A stretch of 64,000 bases of DNA from Cribrihabitans_A pelagius (GCF_048820915.1 NZ_JBMERR010000016.1:1-64000); one strand, 5' to 3'. Shown: positions 34,018 to 43,354, counted from the stretch's first letter. The notes: generated by a model not told the origin, from the letters alone. Translations and numbers: made by a program.

Positions 34018-35264
34018 GGCGGCGGCTGAGACGTGTATTTCAGCGCGTGGGTCACCGAAAACCCGTGCAGCATGGTCGACAGCAGGATGGTCAGCCCGAT
34101 CAGCGCCCAGATCTGCGGCTCGTTCACGAACTCCATGTGCAGACCGGCATAGCACAGGTAGTAGATCGAGCCGATCCCCCGCACTCCGTAGACCGAGACC
34201 ACCAGCCGGTCGCTCCGCTCCAGACGGCAGCCGGCCAGCGAAAGCCAGCCCGCCAGCGGCCGCACCACCACGATCATCAGCACTGAAAACAGCACCAGCC
34301 CCGGCGTCAGCTCGCTGAAAAGCACCGGCAAAACGCAACCCAGCCCCACCAGCAAGATCGCAGTGAGCGCATGTTCGATGGTTTCGCAGAAGTCGTGCAG
34401 GCGGCGATGAAACCTGTGCCCGCTCTCCACCCGCCGCATGGTCAGCCCCATGACTGCGACCGAGATGAAGCCATAACCCTCCGCCATCTCGGTGGAGCCG
34501 TAGCACAAGAGAACCCCGGCCAGCGCCACCACCCCGGATCCGGTATCGGCAAGCGCTGACTGCCGCGGGATCACAAAAAGAATCTGCGCCAGAACCCAGC
34601 CGCCGCCCATCCCCATGACCGTGCCGATGCCGATCCGGTAGGCAACATCCACCAGCAGCCATTCGCTAAGCCAGCCCGCCGGGTTCAGCCCTTGTGCCGC
34701 CACCAGCAGGCCCAGGTAAACAAAGGGAAAGGCCAGACCGTCGTTCAGTGCCGCTTCGGTGGTGAGGGTGAAGCGCACGGGGTGCTCGTCACCTTCCTGC
34801 GGCGGGCCGACCTGCACGTCGCCCGCCAGCACCGGATCGGTCGGCGACAGCACCGCCCCGACCAGAAGCGCGCCCGCCACCGTCATGCCCGCCAACCCCA
34901 GCCCCAACAGCGCCGCGGACAAGATGGTGATCGGCATGCCCACCAGCAAAAGCCGCACCGTCGGCCCCCATTTCTTCCAGGGCCGCAGATCATCCAGCCT
35001 TAGGCCAGAGGCAAAGAGCGCCACCAGAACCGTCAGCTCGCTGACCACCTCCCAGGGTTTCGGGGTCTCGCGAGGGTCGGGCAGCGCCGGAAACTGCGGC
35101 ACCAGGAAATACAGCCCCATGCCCAGAAGTATCAGCAGCGGCGCCGCCACGGGTTCACGCGTGGAGAAGAACCGCGGCACCCAATGGGCGAGGATGATCA
35201 CCGCCCCGACACCCGCCATCAGAATGTGGTAGGGAGACAAGCTGAAAAAGGAATGCGCGTCCAT
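34014..35264 (-). CDS. Monovalent cation:proton antiporter, CPA1/NhaP type
   Basis: A 416-residue membrane protein with about 12 hydrophobic segments of the Na+/H+ exchanger family. The ion-binding region is seen as LVGAVLSPTDPVLAGDVQVG and TTEAALNDGLAFPFVY (Asp-Pro and Asn-Asp residues characteristic of CPA1), with VYGVRGIGSIYYLCY late in the chain. ATG 35264 is used because GGAGG lies just upstream. The gene is convergent with the amino acid transporter and shares CTAG stops with it. Na+ or K+ exchange for protons is likely; the ion cannot be read from sequence. Confidence 0.88.
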   Translation of the reverse strand: MDAHSFFSLSPYHILMAGVGAVIILAHWVPRFFSTREPVAAPLLILLGMGLYFLVPQFPALPDPRETPKPWEVVSELTVLVALFASGLRLDDLRPWKKWGPTVRLLLVGMPITILSAALLGLGLAGMTVAGALLVGAVLSPTDPVLAGDVQVGPPQEGDEHPVRFTLTTEAALNDGLAFPFVYLGLLVAAQGLNPAGWLSEWLLVDVAYRIGIGTVMGMGGGWVLAQILFVIPRQSALADTGSGVVALAGVLLCYGSTEMAEGYGFISVAVMGLTMRRVESGHRFHRRLHDFCETIEHALTAILLVGLGCVLPVLFSELTPGLVLFSVLMIVVVRPLAGWLSLAGCRLERSDRLVVSVYGVRGIGSIYYLCYAGLHMEFVNEPQIWALIGLTILLSTMLHGFSVTHALKYTSQPPP

Positions 35265-35435
35265 TGATCCTCCGCAATCGGATGTCCCGGGCAATCCCCG
35301 CCGAGCCTAGCAAGCCGCGCCGCGCTTGTCCCCTGCCGCCTGCCGGAAGCTGGCTGCCGCCCTGCCCCGCAAAGCGCTTGGAATCGGAAAACGGGCGGCC
35401 CGCTGGGGCCGCCCGTCTGCTCCTGTCCGCCGCGT

Positions 35436-35633
35436 TCAGAGCGTGCGGATGAAATCGTCCACCTCGCGGCGCGCCTCTTCCTTGGTGCGGCCGTATTTGT
35501 GCTGGATCTTGCCTTCCAGCACCTCGCGGTCGCCGGCAACTTCTTCGACCTCATCATCGGTCAACTCACCCCATTTGGAGCGCACGTTGCCCTTCATTTC
35601 TTTCCATTTGCCTTTGACTTCATCCCAATTCAT
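35436..35633 (-). CDS. CsbD family small stress protein
   Basis: A 65-residue protein beginning MNWDEVKGKWKEMKGNVRSK, the diagnostic CsbD start, then WGELTDDEVEEVAGDREVLE and GKIQHKYGRTKEEARREVDDF. CsbD-like proteins are small, charged, largely disordered or helical, and are induced by general stress in many bacteria; their molecular role is unknown. AAGGAGA lies at good spacing before ATG 35633. It is transcribed alone and divergently from the membrane-protein gene at 35788. Confidence 0.92.
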   Translation of the reverse strand: MNWDEVKGKWKEMKGNVRSKWGELTDDEVEEVAGDREVLEGKIQHKYGRTKEEARREVDDFIRTL

Positions 35634-35787
35634 GGCTGTCTCCTTTTCTGCCGGGGATACCCTCCGGCCGTTGTTTGCATTGAAATAACGATCATCCTGG
35701 GCGAGAGTTCCTTGGGTTGCACAGTTTGGCCGGTGCCTGCGCGGTTTCCCGCCGGGATGCCACATTGGACCCGTGAAGGGAGACACA

Positions 35788-36603
35788 ATGATCTTTGCGC
35801 TGGCTGGGCTCGCCGTGCTGCTCTTTGCCGGGCTCGACTTCCTGCTGACGACCACCGGCATTACCGACCGCAAACTGCCGTCGCGCTGGGTGGCGGCGGC
35901 GGTCTGGAAAGGGCTGGCGCGGCTCTTGCCCTCGGCGGGCTGGAGCCGCACTGCGATCGGGCCGCTGGTGATGACGTCGATCGCGGTATTCTGGATTGTC
36001 ATGGTGGCGCTTGGCTGGCTCCTGGTGTTCCAGGCCTCGGCAGAGGCGGTGCTCCTGACCGACAGCAAGCTGCCCGCAGGCCCGGCTCTGGACCTCGCCT
36101 TTGCCGGCAAGGCGCTGTCGACCCTTGGCGGCGGCATGGCACAGGCGGGCGGGACCATGTGGGAGCTGATTACCGTGGTGGTAGGCGTCAATGGCATGGT
36201 GGTGCTGACGCTGTCAGTGAGCTTTGTGCTGAACACCACGCAGTCGGTGACGCTGGGCCGGGCCTTTCTCGCTGCGGCGGAGGCGCGGGCCGAGCTGGGG
36301 CAGGACCGCAGCGGCGCGCTGGACACTCTGGCGCAGCTGACCGCCAACCTGCACAGCCAGCCGCATGCGCTTTATTTCTCCACCGCCGACCCTGAGCGCC
36401 GCCTGCCCGAGGGGCTGCTGCGCTATGCCCGCGCCTGGCATGCCGAACGCGGCACCCTCACCGGGCTGCGGGTGATCCTGAGCGGGCTGCCAAATTTCGA
36501 CGCCACGGACTGCGGGACCGATGCGGAGTTCCTGGATGCGCTGGCGGCCTGGTCGCAGGGCTACGTCTGGAAAGAGGAGGGCGCGCGCCGCCGGGGCGGC
36601 TAG
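35788..36603 (+). CDS. Membrane protein resembling two-TM ion channels but lacking the filter motif
   Basis: A 271-residue protein with hydrophobic helices at the N-terminus (FALAGLAVLLFAGLDFLLT), near 60-80 (MTSIAVFWIVMVALGWLLVF) and near 125-150 (WELITVVVGVNGMVVLTLSV). Between the last two lies KALSTLGGGMAQAG, which aligns by position with the T-x-GYGD pore loop of Ion_trans_2 proteins, followed by a TM2-like helix. The GYG filter is not present. The C-terminal 100 residues are soluble. ATG 35788 is preceded by AAGGGAGA. It shares CTAG stops with the convergent UdgX gene. Function unknown. Confidence 0.6.
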   Translation: MIFALAGLAVLLFAGLDFLLTTTGITDRKLPSRWVAAAVWKGLARLLPSAGWSRTAIGPLVMTSIAVFWIVMVALGWLLVFQASAEAVLLTDSKLPAGPALDLAFAGKALSTLGGGMAQAGGTMWELITVVVGVNGMVVLTLSVSFVLNTTQSVTLGRAFLAAAEARAELGQDRSGALDTLAQLTANLHSQPHALYFSTADPERRLPEGLLRYARAWHAERGTLTGLRVILSGLPNFDATDCGTDAEFLDALAAWSQGYVWKEEGARRRGG

Positions 36604-38075
36604 GCGGCGTTGCCGGCCCCGGCCAGCATCCGCGCGGCCAGCCGCAGGTCGGACTCGAACAGCGCCTCAGCCGCGTCGCGTTCCCCAGGGGACTGCTGGC
36701 GCAGCAGGAAAGCCGGGTGCAGGGTGATCAGCACCGGCAGGCCCGCGGCAGTATGCTCCACAGTGCCGCGCCGCGCGGTCACGCCGCCGCCCTCTCCCAA
36801 AAGCGCACCCGCCGCCGTGGCGCCCAGCGCGAGCGCCAGCCGGGGCTGCACCTGCGCAAGCTCGGCCTCCAGCCACCATTTGCAATGCGCCACCTCGGAG
36901 GCATCCGGGCGCTGGTGCAGCCGCCGCTTGCCGCGGGGCTTGAACTTGAAGTGTTTCACTGCGTTGGTAACGTAAGCAGCCTTGCGGTCCAGCCCGGCGC
37001 TCGCCGCCACCTGATCCAGCAGCTCTCCCGAGGGCCCGGTGAAGGGCAGGCCGCTCAGGTCTTCCTGATCGCCGGGCTGTTCGCCGACGATCATCAGGCG
37101 CGCGTTTGCAGGCCCCTGCCCCGGCACCGCCTGTGTCGCGCTGCGATGGAGCGGGCAACGGGTGCAGCCGCGGATCGCCTCGGCGAGTTCCCCGCCGCTG
37201 CCTTGCCAGGCGGGCTGTTCCGGTGGCATATGCGCCTGGATGCGGGCGGCGCGCGCAGGCACCGGCACCGGGGCTGCCGCCGCCATCGCCTGCACCCTTG
37301 CAGCGGCCGAGGCCGCCAGTTCGGGAATCGCCGCCGCCTCGGGCATGTTCTTCCAGTATTTCTTCGGCATTTCCGACTGCATCGCCCTGAGGTTCAGCCG
37401 CGCCGGGTTGAAGGTGCTGCGGAAGTAGGTGAGCCACAGCGTCTCGCTTGCATCCTCAGGCAGACCGGGGCGCGGCTGGCCCGGTTCGAACCGCAGTTTG
37501 CCCGATTCAAAACTGGCGCAGATGTCCGGGGTCAGAATGCGCCAGTCCATATCGCCGAAACGGCGGGCAAAGAAGGCGGCCGTGGGCTCTACCGTGTGGT
37601 GCTCGGGCTCGAACCAGGCAGCAAATGAACGGCGCGGTGCCTCATGGTGGCCGATCTCGCGAAAGCGCACGAAGGCCTTCATCTTGTGCTGGCAGCGGTG
37701 CACGCCCTTCTCCATCCGCCGCAGCAGGGCAAGGCCGGGATCGCCGCGGTCGCCCATCAGCCAAGGCGCCTCCCGCAGGCGCCACAGGAACGCATAAAGG
37801 CGCGCAAACCGCTCCGGGTCGCGGTGCCAGACCACGCTGTTCGCAAGCGCCAGGAAACTGCGCGGCACGCTCACCGCGCCCTGCCCCGCGGGCGGACCCG
37901 CAGGAGCGGCATCGGCAAACAAGTCCCCCGCGGCTGCGGCGCCGGACGCCTCCCCCTCCCCCGCCCCGCTGCGCCAAAGGATGCCTGAGGGCGGAATGCC
38001 CGCCGCGAGGAACCCGCGCGCGGCGTCGCGCCAGGCCTCCGCGGTGCCGATCCTGGGCAGCTCCGCGCGCTGCAT
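36600..38075 (-). CDS. DUF4130 (TIGR03915-like) fused to UdgX-type uracil-DNA glycosylase
   Basis: A 491-residue two-domain protein. Residues to about 255 match the DUF4130 type seen next to radical SAM repair proteins (MEKGVHRCQHKMKAFVRFRE, FARRFGDMDWRILTP, and PKKYWKNMPEA). From about 290 comes a family 4/UdgX glycosylase: CTRCPL cluster cysteines, GEQPGDQEDLSGLPFTGPSG and HPAFLL. The loop RGKRRLHQRP matches the KRRIH loop of UdgX, whose His traps the deoxyribose covalently after uracil removal. The ATG overlaps the radical SAM stop (TGATG), so the pair is coupled. It was likely to act on uracil in DNA. Confidence 0.88.
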   Translation of the reverse strand: MQRAELPRIGTAEAWRDAARGFLAAGIPPSGILWRSGAGEGEASGAAAAGDLFADAAPAGPPAGQGAVSVPRSFLALANSVVWHRDPERFARLYAFLWRLREAPWLMGDRGDPGLALLRRMEKGVHRCQHKMKAFVRFREIGHHEAPRRSFAAWFEPEHHTVEPTAAFFARRFGDMDWRILTPDICASFESGKLRFEPGQPRPGLPEDASETLWLTYFRSTFNPARLNLRAMQSEMPKKYWKNMPEAAAIPELAASAAARVQAMAAAAPVPVPARAARIQAHMPPEQPAWQGSGGELAEAIRGCTRCPLHRSATQAVPGQGPANARLMIVGEQPGDQEDLSGLPFTGPSGELLDQVAASAGLDRKAAYVTNAVKHFKFKPRGKRRLHQRPDASEVAHCKWWLEAELAQVQPRLALALGATAAGALLGEGGGVTARRGTVEHTAAGLPVLITLHPAFLLRQQSPGERDAAEALFESDLRLAARMLAGAGNAA

Positions 38076-39307
38076 CACAAGAGGCTTAGCTGTTGCGGCG
38101 GCGGCGCGAAGCGCGCGCGCAGGTCGGCGCTGTCGGTCAGCCCGCCGGGCGTCCAGCCGCCCGCGGTGATGAAGGCGCGGGCCTTCTTCATCGACGCCCC
38201 CATGCGGGCGATGTCCTCATACCGCAGGCTGCGGTGGCGGCGGGTGGCGAGGATGCGCTCCACCGTCTTCACGCCAAAGCCCGGCACCCGCAGCAACAGC
38301 GCCCGGCCGGCGCGGTTCACATCCAGCGGAAACACCGCCCGGTTCGCCAGCGCCCAGGCCAGCTTGGGGTCGAGGTTCAGGTCCAGGTTGCCGCCCGGCG
38401 CGGCGGAGGTGATCTCTTCCAGCCCGAAACCGTAGAAGCGCAGCAGCCAGTCAGCCTGATACAGCCGGTGCTCGCGTACCAAGGGCGGGCGCACCAGCGG
38501 CAGCCGGGCCGAGCTGCCGGGGATCGGCGAGAAGGCGGAATAATACACCCGCTTCAGCTTGTAACTGGAGTAAAGCCGCACCGATTGCCCCAGCACCGCC
38601 GCATCGTTGGAGCCATCCGCGCCGATGATCATCTGCGTCGACTGCCCGGCGGGCGCAAACCGCGGCGGCCGCTTGCCGCGGTGGCTCGTGTCCTTGGCGC
38701 CTTCGCGGCGCAGGCGCACGTCACCCATCGCCTTGCGGATCTGCGCCGGGTTCTTCTCCGGCGCGTGGCGGCGCACGGCATCATCGGTGGGCAGTTCCAC
38801 GTTGATCGACAGCCGGTCGGCCAGGCGGCCTGCTTCCGCGATCAGCTCGGGTGCGGCGTCGGGGATGGTTTTGAGGTGGATGTAGCCGCGGAAGTTTTCC
38901 TCCTCCCGCAGCTTGCGGGCGATGCGCACCATGTCCGCCATCGTGTCATCGGGCGAGCGGATGATGCCGGAGGAGAGGAACAGCCCCTCGATATAGTTGC
39001 GGCGGTAGAACTCGATGGTGAGCTTCACGACCTCGTCGACGCTGAACCGCGCCCGGGTCACGTCCGAGGACACCCGGTTAATGCAGTAGGAGCAATCGTA
39101 GATACAGAAGTTCGTCATCAGGATCTTCAAGAGGCTGATGCAGCGCCCGTCCGGCGCATAGGCGTGGCAGATGCCCGCGCCGCCGCTGGAGCCGAGCCCG
39201 CCGCCGCGGCTGTCGCGCTTTTCCGTGCCCGAGGACGCGCAGGAGGCGTCGTATTTCGCCGCGTCCGCAAGAATCTCTAGCTTCTGTTGCAAGGTTTGAC
39301 GTGCCAT
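38075..39307 (-). CDS. Putative DNA modification/repair radical SAM protein (TIGR03916 type)
   Basis: A 410-residue protein with radical SAM cluster ligands in NFCIYDCSYCINR (CX3CX2C, near residue 75) and the wider SplB-like barrel. A C-terminal helix-hairpin-helix DNA-binding motif is seen in LRVPGFGVKTVERILATRRH. The start MARQTLQQKLEILADAAKYDASC is the family N-terminus. Members always or mostly pair with a DUF4130 gene, as here (TGATG overlap). The reaction is not known to me. Divergent from the exonuclease gene with a 147-base gap for both promoters. Confidence 0.87.
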   Translation of the reverse strand: MARQTLQQKLEILADAAKYDASCASSGTEKRDSRGGGLGSSGGAGICHAYAPDGRCISLLKILMTNFCIYDCSYCINRVSSDVTRARFSVDEVVKLTIEFYRRNYIEGLFLSSGIIRSPDDTMADMVRIARKLREEENFRGYIHLKTIPDAAPELIAEAGRLADRLSINVELPTDDAVRRHAPEKNPAQIRKAMGDVRLRREGAKDTSHRGKRPPRFAPAGQSTQMIIGADGSNDAAVLGQSVRLYSSYKLKRVYYSAFSPIPGSSARLPLVRPPLVREHRLYQADWLLRFYGFGLEEITSAAPGGNLDLNLDPKLAWALANRAVFPLDVNRAGRALLLRVPGFGVKTVERILATRRHRSLRYEDIARMGASMKKARAFITAGGWTPGGLTDSADLRARFAPPPQQLSLL

Positions 39308-39454
39308 GGTGTTCTCTATATGTTCCAGCGCAAGGAATAGCAATCGGCCCGCGCACCGCAAGGCGGGAACCTGCGCAGCGTTGCGGCGTTTCCTCATGGC
39401 AGGCCCGCCGCGCCGCACCGGTGCACCGGCCGCACATCCGGGAAGGGAGGCAAC

Positions 39455-40489
39455 TTGGCCCAGTCAGGCCCAGCACGGGGAACTCCGTCAGATCCGGCAG
39501 CGCTGCTGTACCCCCGGCCCGCCGGGCTCTATTGCCCGCCCGGTGATTTCTACATCGACCCGGTGCGCCCGGTGCCGCGGGCGATGATCACCCATGGCCA
39601 CGCCGACCACGCCCGCGCGGGCCATGGCACCGTCTGGGCCAGCCGCCAGACGCTCGGCATTATGGCGATCCGCTATGGCGAGGCATTCTGCGAGGAGACG
39701 ATCGCGGTCGAGGACCCGGTGCAGGTGAACGGGGTCACCGCGGCGTTCACGCCCGCAGGCCATGTGCTCGGCTCCTGCCAGATCACGGTGAACGACGGTG
39801 CGACGCGGATCACCGTGTCGGGCGACTATGCGCGCGACGCCAACCCCTCCTGCGCGCCCTTTGAGCCCGCCCCTTGCGATGTCTTCGTGACCGAGGCGAC
39901 CTTTGGCCTGCCGGTCTTCGATCACCCCGACCCGATGGCGGAAACCGCCAAGCTCCTGGCTTCGGTTGCAGCCCAGCCGGAGCGCTGCCATCTCGTCGGC
40001 GCCTATGCGCTTGGCAAGGCGCAACGGGTGATCGCGCTGTTGCGCAAGGCGGGCTGGGACAGGCCGATCTACCTGCATGGCGCGCTGCAACGCTTGTGCG
40101 ATTACTACATCTCCCAAGGGATCGAGCTGGGCGAGCTGCGCCCGGCCACGACGGAGACCGGCAAGGACGCCTTCAAAGGCCAGATCATCCTTGGCCCGCC
40201 CTCGGCCTTTGCCGCCGCCTGGGCGCAGCGCTTCCCCGACCCGGTCGTCTGCTTCGCCAGCGGCTGGATGCAGGTGCGCGCCCGCGCCCGCCAGCGCGGT
40301 GTTGAACTGCCCCTGGTGCTGAGCGATCACGCAGACTGGACCGGCCTCACCCGCACCATCAGGGAGCTCGCCCCGCGCGAGGTCTGGGTCACCCACGGGC
40401 GCGAGGACGCGCTGGTGCATTGGTGCGGGCTGAACCAGATTGCCGCCCGGCCCCTGCGGCTGGTCGGCTACGAGGACGAGGCCGAGTGA
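39455..40489 (+). CDS. Ligase-associated DNA exonuclease (metallo-beta-lactamase/beta-CASP fold)
   Basis: A 344-residue metallo-nuclease. The MBL metal site is HGHADHARAGH, followed by AGHVLGSCQI, VSGDYARD and the late VLSDHADWTGL and VTHGREDALVHW of the beta-CASP region. YPRPAGLYCPPGDFYIDPVRPV at the N-terminus is typical of the family named ligase-associated exonuclease. Translation probably starts at TTG 39455, four bases after GGGAGG. It is coupled to the ligase gene by TGATG, so the two presumably act together in end processing and sealing. Confidence 0.88.
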   Translation: MAQSGPARGTPSDPAALLYPRPAGLYCPPGDFYIDPVRPVPRAMITHGHADHARAGHGTVWASRQTLGIMAIRYGEAFCEETIAVEDPVQVNGVTAAFTPAGHVLGSCQITVNDGATRITVSGDYARDANPSCAPFEPAPCDVFVTEATFGLPVFDHPDPMAETAKLLASVAAQPERCHLVGAYALGKAQRVIALLRKAGWDRPIYLHGALQRLCDYYISQGIELGELRPATTETGKDAFKGQIILGPPSAFAAAWAQRFPDPVVCFASGWMQVRARARQRGVELPLVLSDHADWTGLTRTIRELAPREVWVTHGREDALVHWCGLNQIAARPLRLVGYEDEAE

Positions 40490-42045
40490 TGCAGGACTTC
40501 GCCCGCCTTCTGGAACAGCTCGCCTTCACGCCCTCGCGCAATGGCAAGATCGCGCATCTGAAGACGGCCTTTTCCGCCATGGGCGACCCGGCGCGGGGTT
40601 ACGCGCTGGCGGCCTTCACGGGTGATCTGAACCTGCGCCAGGTGACGCCCTCGCTCTTGCGCACGCTGGTGGCGGAGCGCACCGACCCTGAGCTGTTCCG
40701 GCTGTCTTACGAATTTGTCGGCGACCTGGCCGAGACCGTCGCGCTGATCTGGCCGCAGCAGGGAACACTGGAGCCGCTGCCGCTTCCGAAGGCTGTGGCG
40801 GAACTGTCGGCATCGCCCAAAGCCGCCCTGCCCTCACTTATCACGAAGCGGCTCGACGCGATGCCCTCCACCGAACGCTACGCCTACCTGAAGCTGGCAA
40901 CCGGCGGGTTGCGGGTGGGTGTCTCGGGGCGGCTGGCTCGGACGGCGCTGGCGGATTACGGCAATGTCGCGGTGGAGGAGATCGAGGAGCTGTGGCACGC
41001 CCTCACCCCGCCCTACCGGCCGCTGTTCGGCTGGCTCGACGGCGGCGAAAAACCCGTGAGCCTCGCTGCCGCGCCATTCCGGTCGGTGATGCTCTCTACC
41101 CCCGTCACCGAAGATGAGCTCACGGCGCTGGAACCTGCGGAGTTCACCGCGGAATGGAAGTGGGACGGCATCCGGGTGCAGGCGACATGCGACGGTGGCG
41201 TGCGGCGGATCTACACCCGCACGGGCGAGGATATCTCGGCCGCCTTCCCCGACATCCTGGAGGCGCTGGAGTTCTCCGGCACACTGGACGGCGAATTGCT
41301 GGTGAAGCGCGGCGGCGAGGTCGCGGCTTTTGGCGAGTTGCAGAAACGGCTGGGCCGCAAGCGCGTGGGCAAGGCGCTGCTGGAAAGCCACCCGGCGGCG
41401 CTCCGGGCTTATGACCTCCTGCTCTGGAACGGCGAGGATCTGCGCGGCCAGCCGCTGAAGGCGCGGCAGGAAGCGCTCAACGCCTGCGTGGCGGAGCTGG
41501 AGACCCCCCGCATCGATGTTTCCCCGCCGCTGGAGTTTGCCAGCTGGCGGGACCTTGCAGCTTTGCGCGCCGCGCCGCCCGCTCCCGTGATCGAAGGCGT
41601 GATGCTCAAGCGCCGGGACAGCACTTACCTTGCGGGGCGCAAGCGCGGCTACTGGTACAAGTGGAAGCGCGACCCGATGCTGGTCGACGCGGTGATGCTC
41701 TATGCGCAGCGCGGGCATGGCAAACGCTCGGGCTATTACTCGGATTTCACCTTTGGGGTCTGGGACGGCGAGGCGCTGGTGCCGGTGGGCAAGGCCTATT
41801 TCGGCTTCACCGACGCCGAGCTGAAGGAGCTCGACCGCTTCGTGCGCAACAACACCACTGACCGGTTCGGCCCAGTGCGCGCGGTAAAGCCCGAGCTGGT
41901 GCTGGAGGTGGCTTTCGAGGGGCTGAACCGCTCTTCCCGCCACAAGAGCGGCGTTGCCATGCGGTTCCCCCGCATCAACCGTATACGCAGCGATAAACCC
42001 GCGGCCGAGGCCGGCACTTTGGCTGAACTGAAAGAATTGCTTTAG
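40489..42045 (+). CDS. ATP-dependent DNA ligase (cisplatin/LigC-B bacterial type)
   Basis: A 518-residue ATP-dependent DNA ligase with an N-terminal helical DNA-binding domain (FARLLEQLAFTPSRNGKIAHL), the adenylation domain with AMP-accepting Lys in AEWKWDGIRVQ, motif III-like LDGELLVKR, motif IV IEGVMLKRRDS, motif V WYKWKRDPM, and a C-terminal OB domain. The start overlaps the exonuclease stop. It is separate from NAD-dependent LigA and from Ku-LigD end joining; no ku or primase gene is here. A role in stress-related repair is inferred. Confidence 0.92.
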   Translation: MQDFARLLEQLAFTPSRNGKIAHLKTAFSAMGDPARGYALAAFTGDLNLRQVTPSLLRTLVAERTDPELFRLSYEFVGDLAETVALIWPQQGTLEPLPLPKAVAELSASPKAALPSLITKRLDAMPSTERYAYLKLATGGLRVGVSGRLARTALADYGNVAVEEIEELWHALTPPYRPLFGWLDGGEKPVSLAAAPFRSVMLSTPVTEDELTALEPAEFTAEWKWDGIRVQATCDGGVRRIYTRTGEDISAAFPDILEALEFSGTLDGELLVKRGGEVAAFGELQKRLGRKRVGKALLESHPAALRAYDLLLWNGEDLRGQPLKARQEALNACVAELETPRIDVSPPLEFASWRDLAALRAAPPAPVIEGVMLKRRDSTYLAGRKRGYWYKWKRDPMLVDAVMLYAQRGHGKRSGYYSDFTFGVWDGEALVPVGKAYFGFTDAELKELDRFVRNNTTDRFGPVRAVKPELVLEVAFEGLNRSSRHKSGVAMRFPRINRIRSDKPAAEAGTLAELKELL

Positions 42046-42113
42046 GAAACCGTGCCTAGGCTCGGACGCAAAGAGCTGACGGCGCGCGAAATCACTCATG
42101 CAGAGGAACGGCA

Positions 42114-42848
42114 ATGAAGCGAAAGATCCTGTCCTATGGCGTTCTCTTGCTGGCGCTGGCCTTTGCGCTTGCGCCCTACTTCACCGGCGGCTTTACTGGC
42201 TACACCACCGAAAAGCTCCCCAACCCGCAGCCCGACCCGCCGATCCAGCCGGCCGGCTGGGCGTTTTCGATCTGGGGGCTGATCTACCTCTGGCTGGTTC
42301 TCGGCGCAGGCTACGGCGCATGGAAGGCACCGCGCGGCAGCAACTGGCACGCCATGCGGCAGCCTTTGGCGGTCAGCCTGGCGCTCGGGGTGTTCTGGCT
42401 GCCGGTTGCCAATGCCGCGCCGGTGCCTGCAACGGTGATGATCCTCCTGATGGCCGCGGGCGCGATTGCCGCGGTGCTGCGGGCAGACATCCGCGACAGG
42501 GTCTGGAAACGCGGACCGGTGGGGCTTTATGCCGGCTGGCTGACGGCGGCCTCGGGCGTGTCGCTCAGCATCGTGCTGTCCGGCTTCGGACTGCTGAGCG
42601 CGGAGGCCGCTGCCATCCTGTGCCTCGCCCTGGTGCTGGCGGTGGCGCTGAGCGTGCAGACGCTGCGGCCGGTGGCCTGGACCTATCCGGCGGCGGTCTG
42701 CTGGGCACTGTTTGGCGTCCTGGCAGGTCAGGCGGGCGCCGGCAGCAACGCGCCGGTCACGGTGCTGGCGGTGCTTGGCCTCCTGGTGCTGACCGCGCGC
42801 GCGATCCTCGGGGTGGTGCGCCACGCCGCACATCAGGCTCCGGCCTAA
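42114..42848 (+). CDS. TspO/MBR-related membrane protein
   Basis: A 244-residue membrane protein with about seven hydrophobic segments. The segment PPIQPAGWAFSIWGLIYLWLVLGAG after the first helix and loop matches the PPxWxFxxVWxxLY region of TspO/MBR proteins, but the chain is longer than classic five-helix TspO (about 160). It fits the distant group often annotated tryptophan-rich sensory protein. Ligand and role are unknown; true TspO binds tetrapyrroles. It begins 68 bases after the ligase gene and may be read separately. Confidence 0.68.
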   Translation: MKRKILSYGVLLLALAFALAPYFTGGFTGYTTEKLPNPQPDPPIQPAGWAFSIWGLIYLWLVLGAGYGAWKAPRGSNWHAMRQPLAVSLALGVFWLPVANAAPVPATVMILLMAAGAIAAVLRADIRDRVWKRGPVGLYAGWLTAASGVSLSIVLSGFGLLSAEAAAILCLALVLAVALSVQTLRPVAWTYPAAVCWALFGVLAGQAGAGSNAPVTVLAVLGLLVLTARAILGVVRHAAHQAPA

Positions 42849-43354
42849 GCTCGCGCAGCCTGCGCCCTTGGCGCAGCCCGGCCGGCGAAGCCCGTCCCTT
42901 CTTCATGCGTGAAATGGCAAGCCGCTTCCCGCCTTCCGGCGCCCGCACGGGCCAGGCCATCTGCTGAATTGCGGGCTGGCCCACGGTATTTCCACCCGCC
43001 GCAGCTTCGCAGCGTTCTGCCTTCGCCGCCCGGCCTCCCGCCCGCACGCCTGCGCCGCGCCACGACTGTCGTAAAAGCCGGGTGGCGAGCTTACTGTCCG
43101 CCATAGGCCCCTGAGGCCCCTGAGGCCCCTGCGTCCGCCTGCAAGAGACCCAAGGCGGCCGGAACCGCCCGGTAAAACAATGCAGGAGCCAGGGGACCGG
43201 CGGCATACCGCTTGCAGTAAGCGGAAACGCGGCGTTTCCCGCCCATTGCCCTCAGCCCCGGGCACATCTTTTGGAACTCTCCCGGCCTTGAGCAGTTGTC
43301 TCCCGGTAACGGCGCAGCAATCGCCGTCCCGAGCATGTCCAATGGAGAATACCA
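42849..43354. other. Intergenic, no gene seen; contains a 9-bp triplicate
   Basis: About 500 bases with only low-complexity open frames. At 43106-43130 the unit GGCCCCTGA is repeated almost three times in tandem. The promoter for the downstream SH3 gene should lie in roughly the last 100 bases, but no standard -35/-10 pair stands out. Confidence 0.55.

Noticed and set aside
43106..43130. Three copies of GGCCCCTGA, considered as a CRISPR or VNTR start
   Set aside because: Units are only 9 bases with no spacers, and no cas gene is in the window. It is a plain microrepeat.
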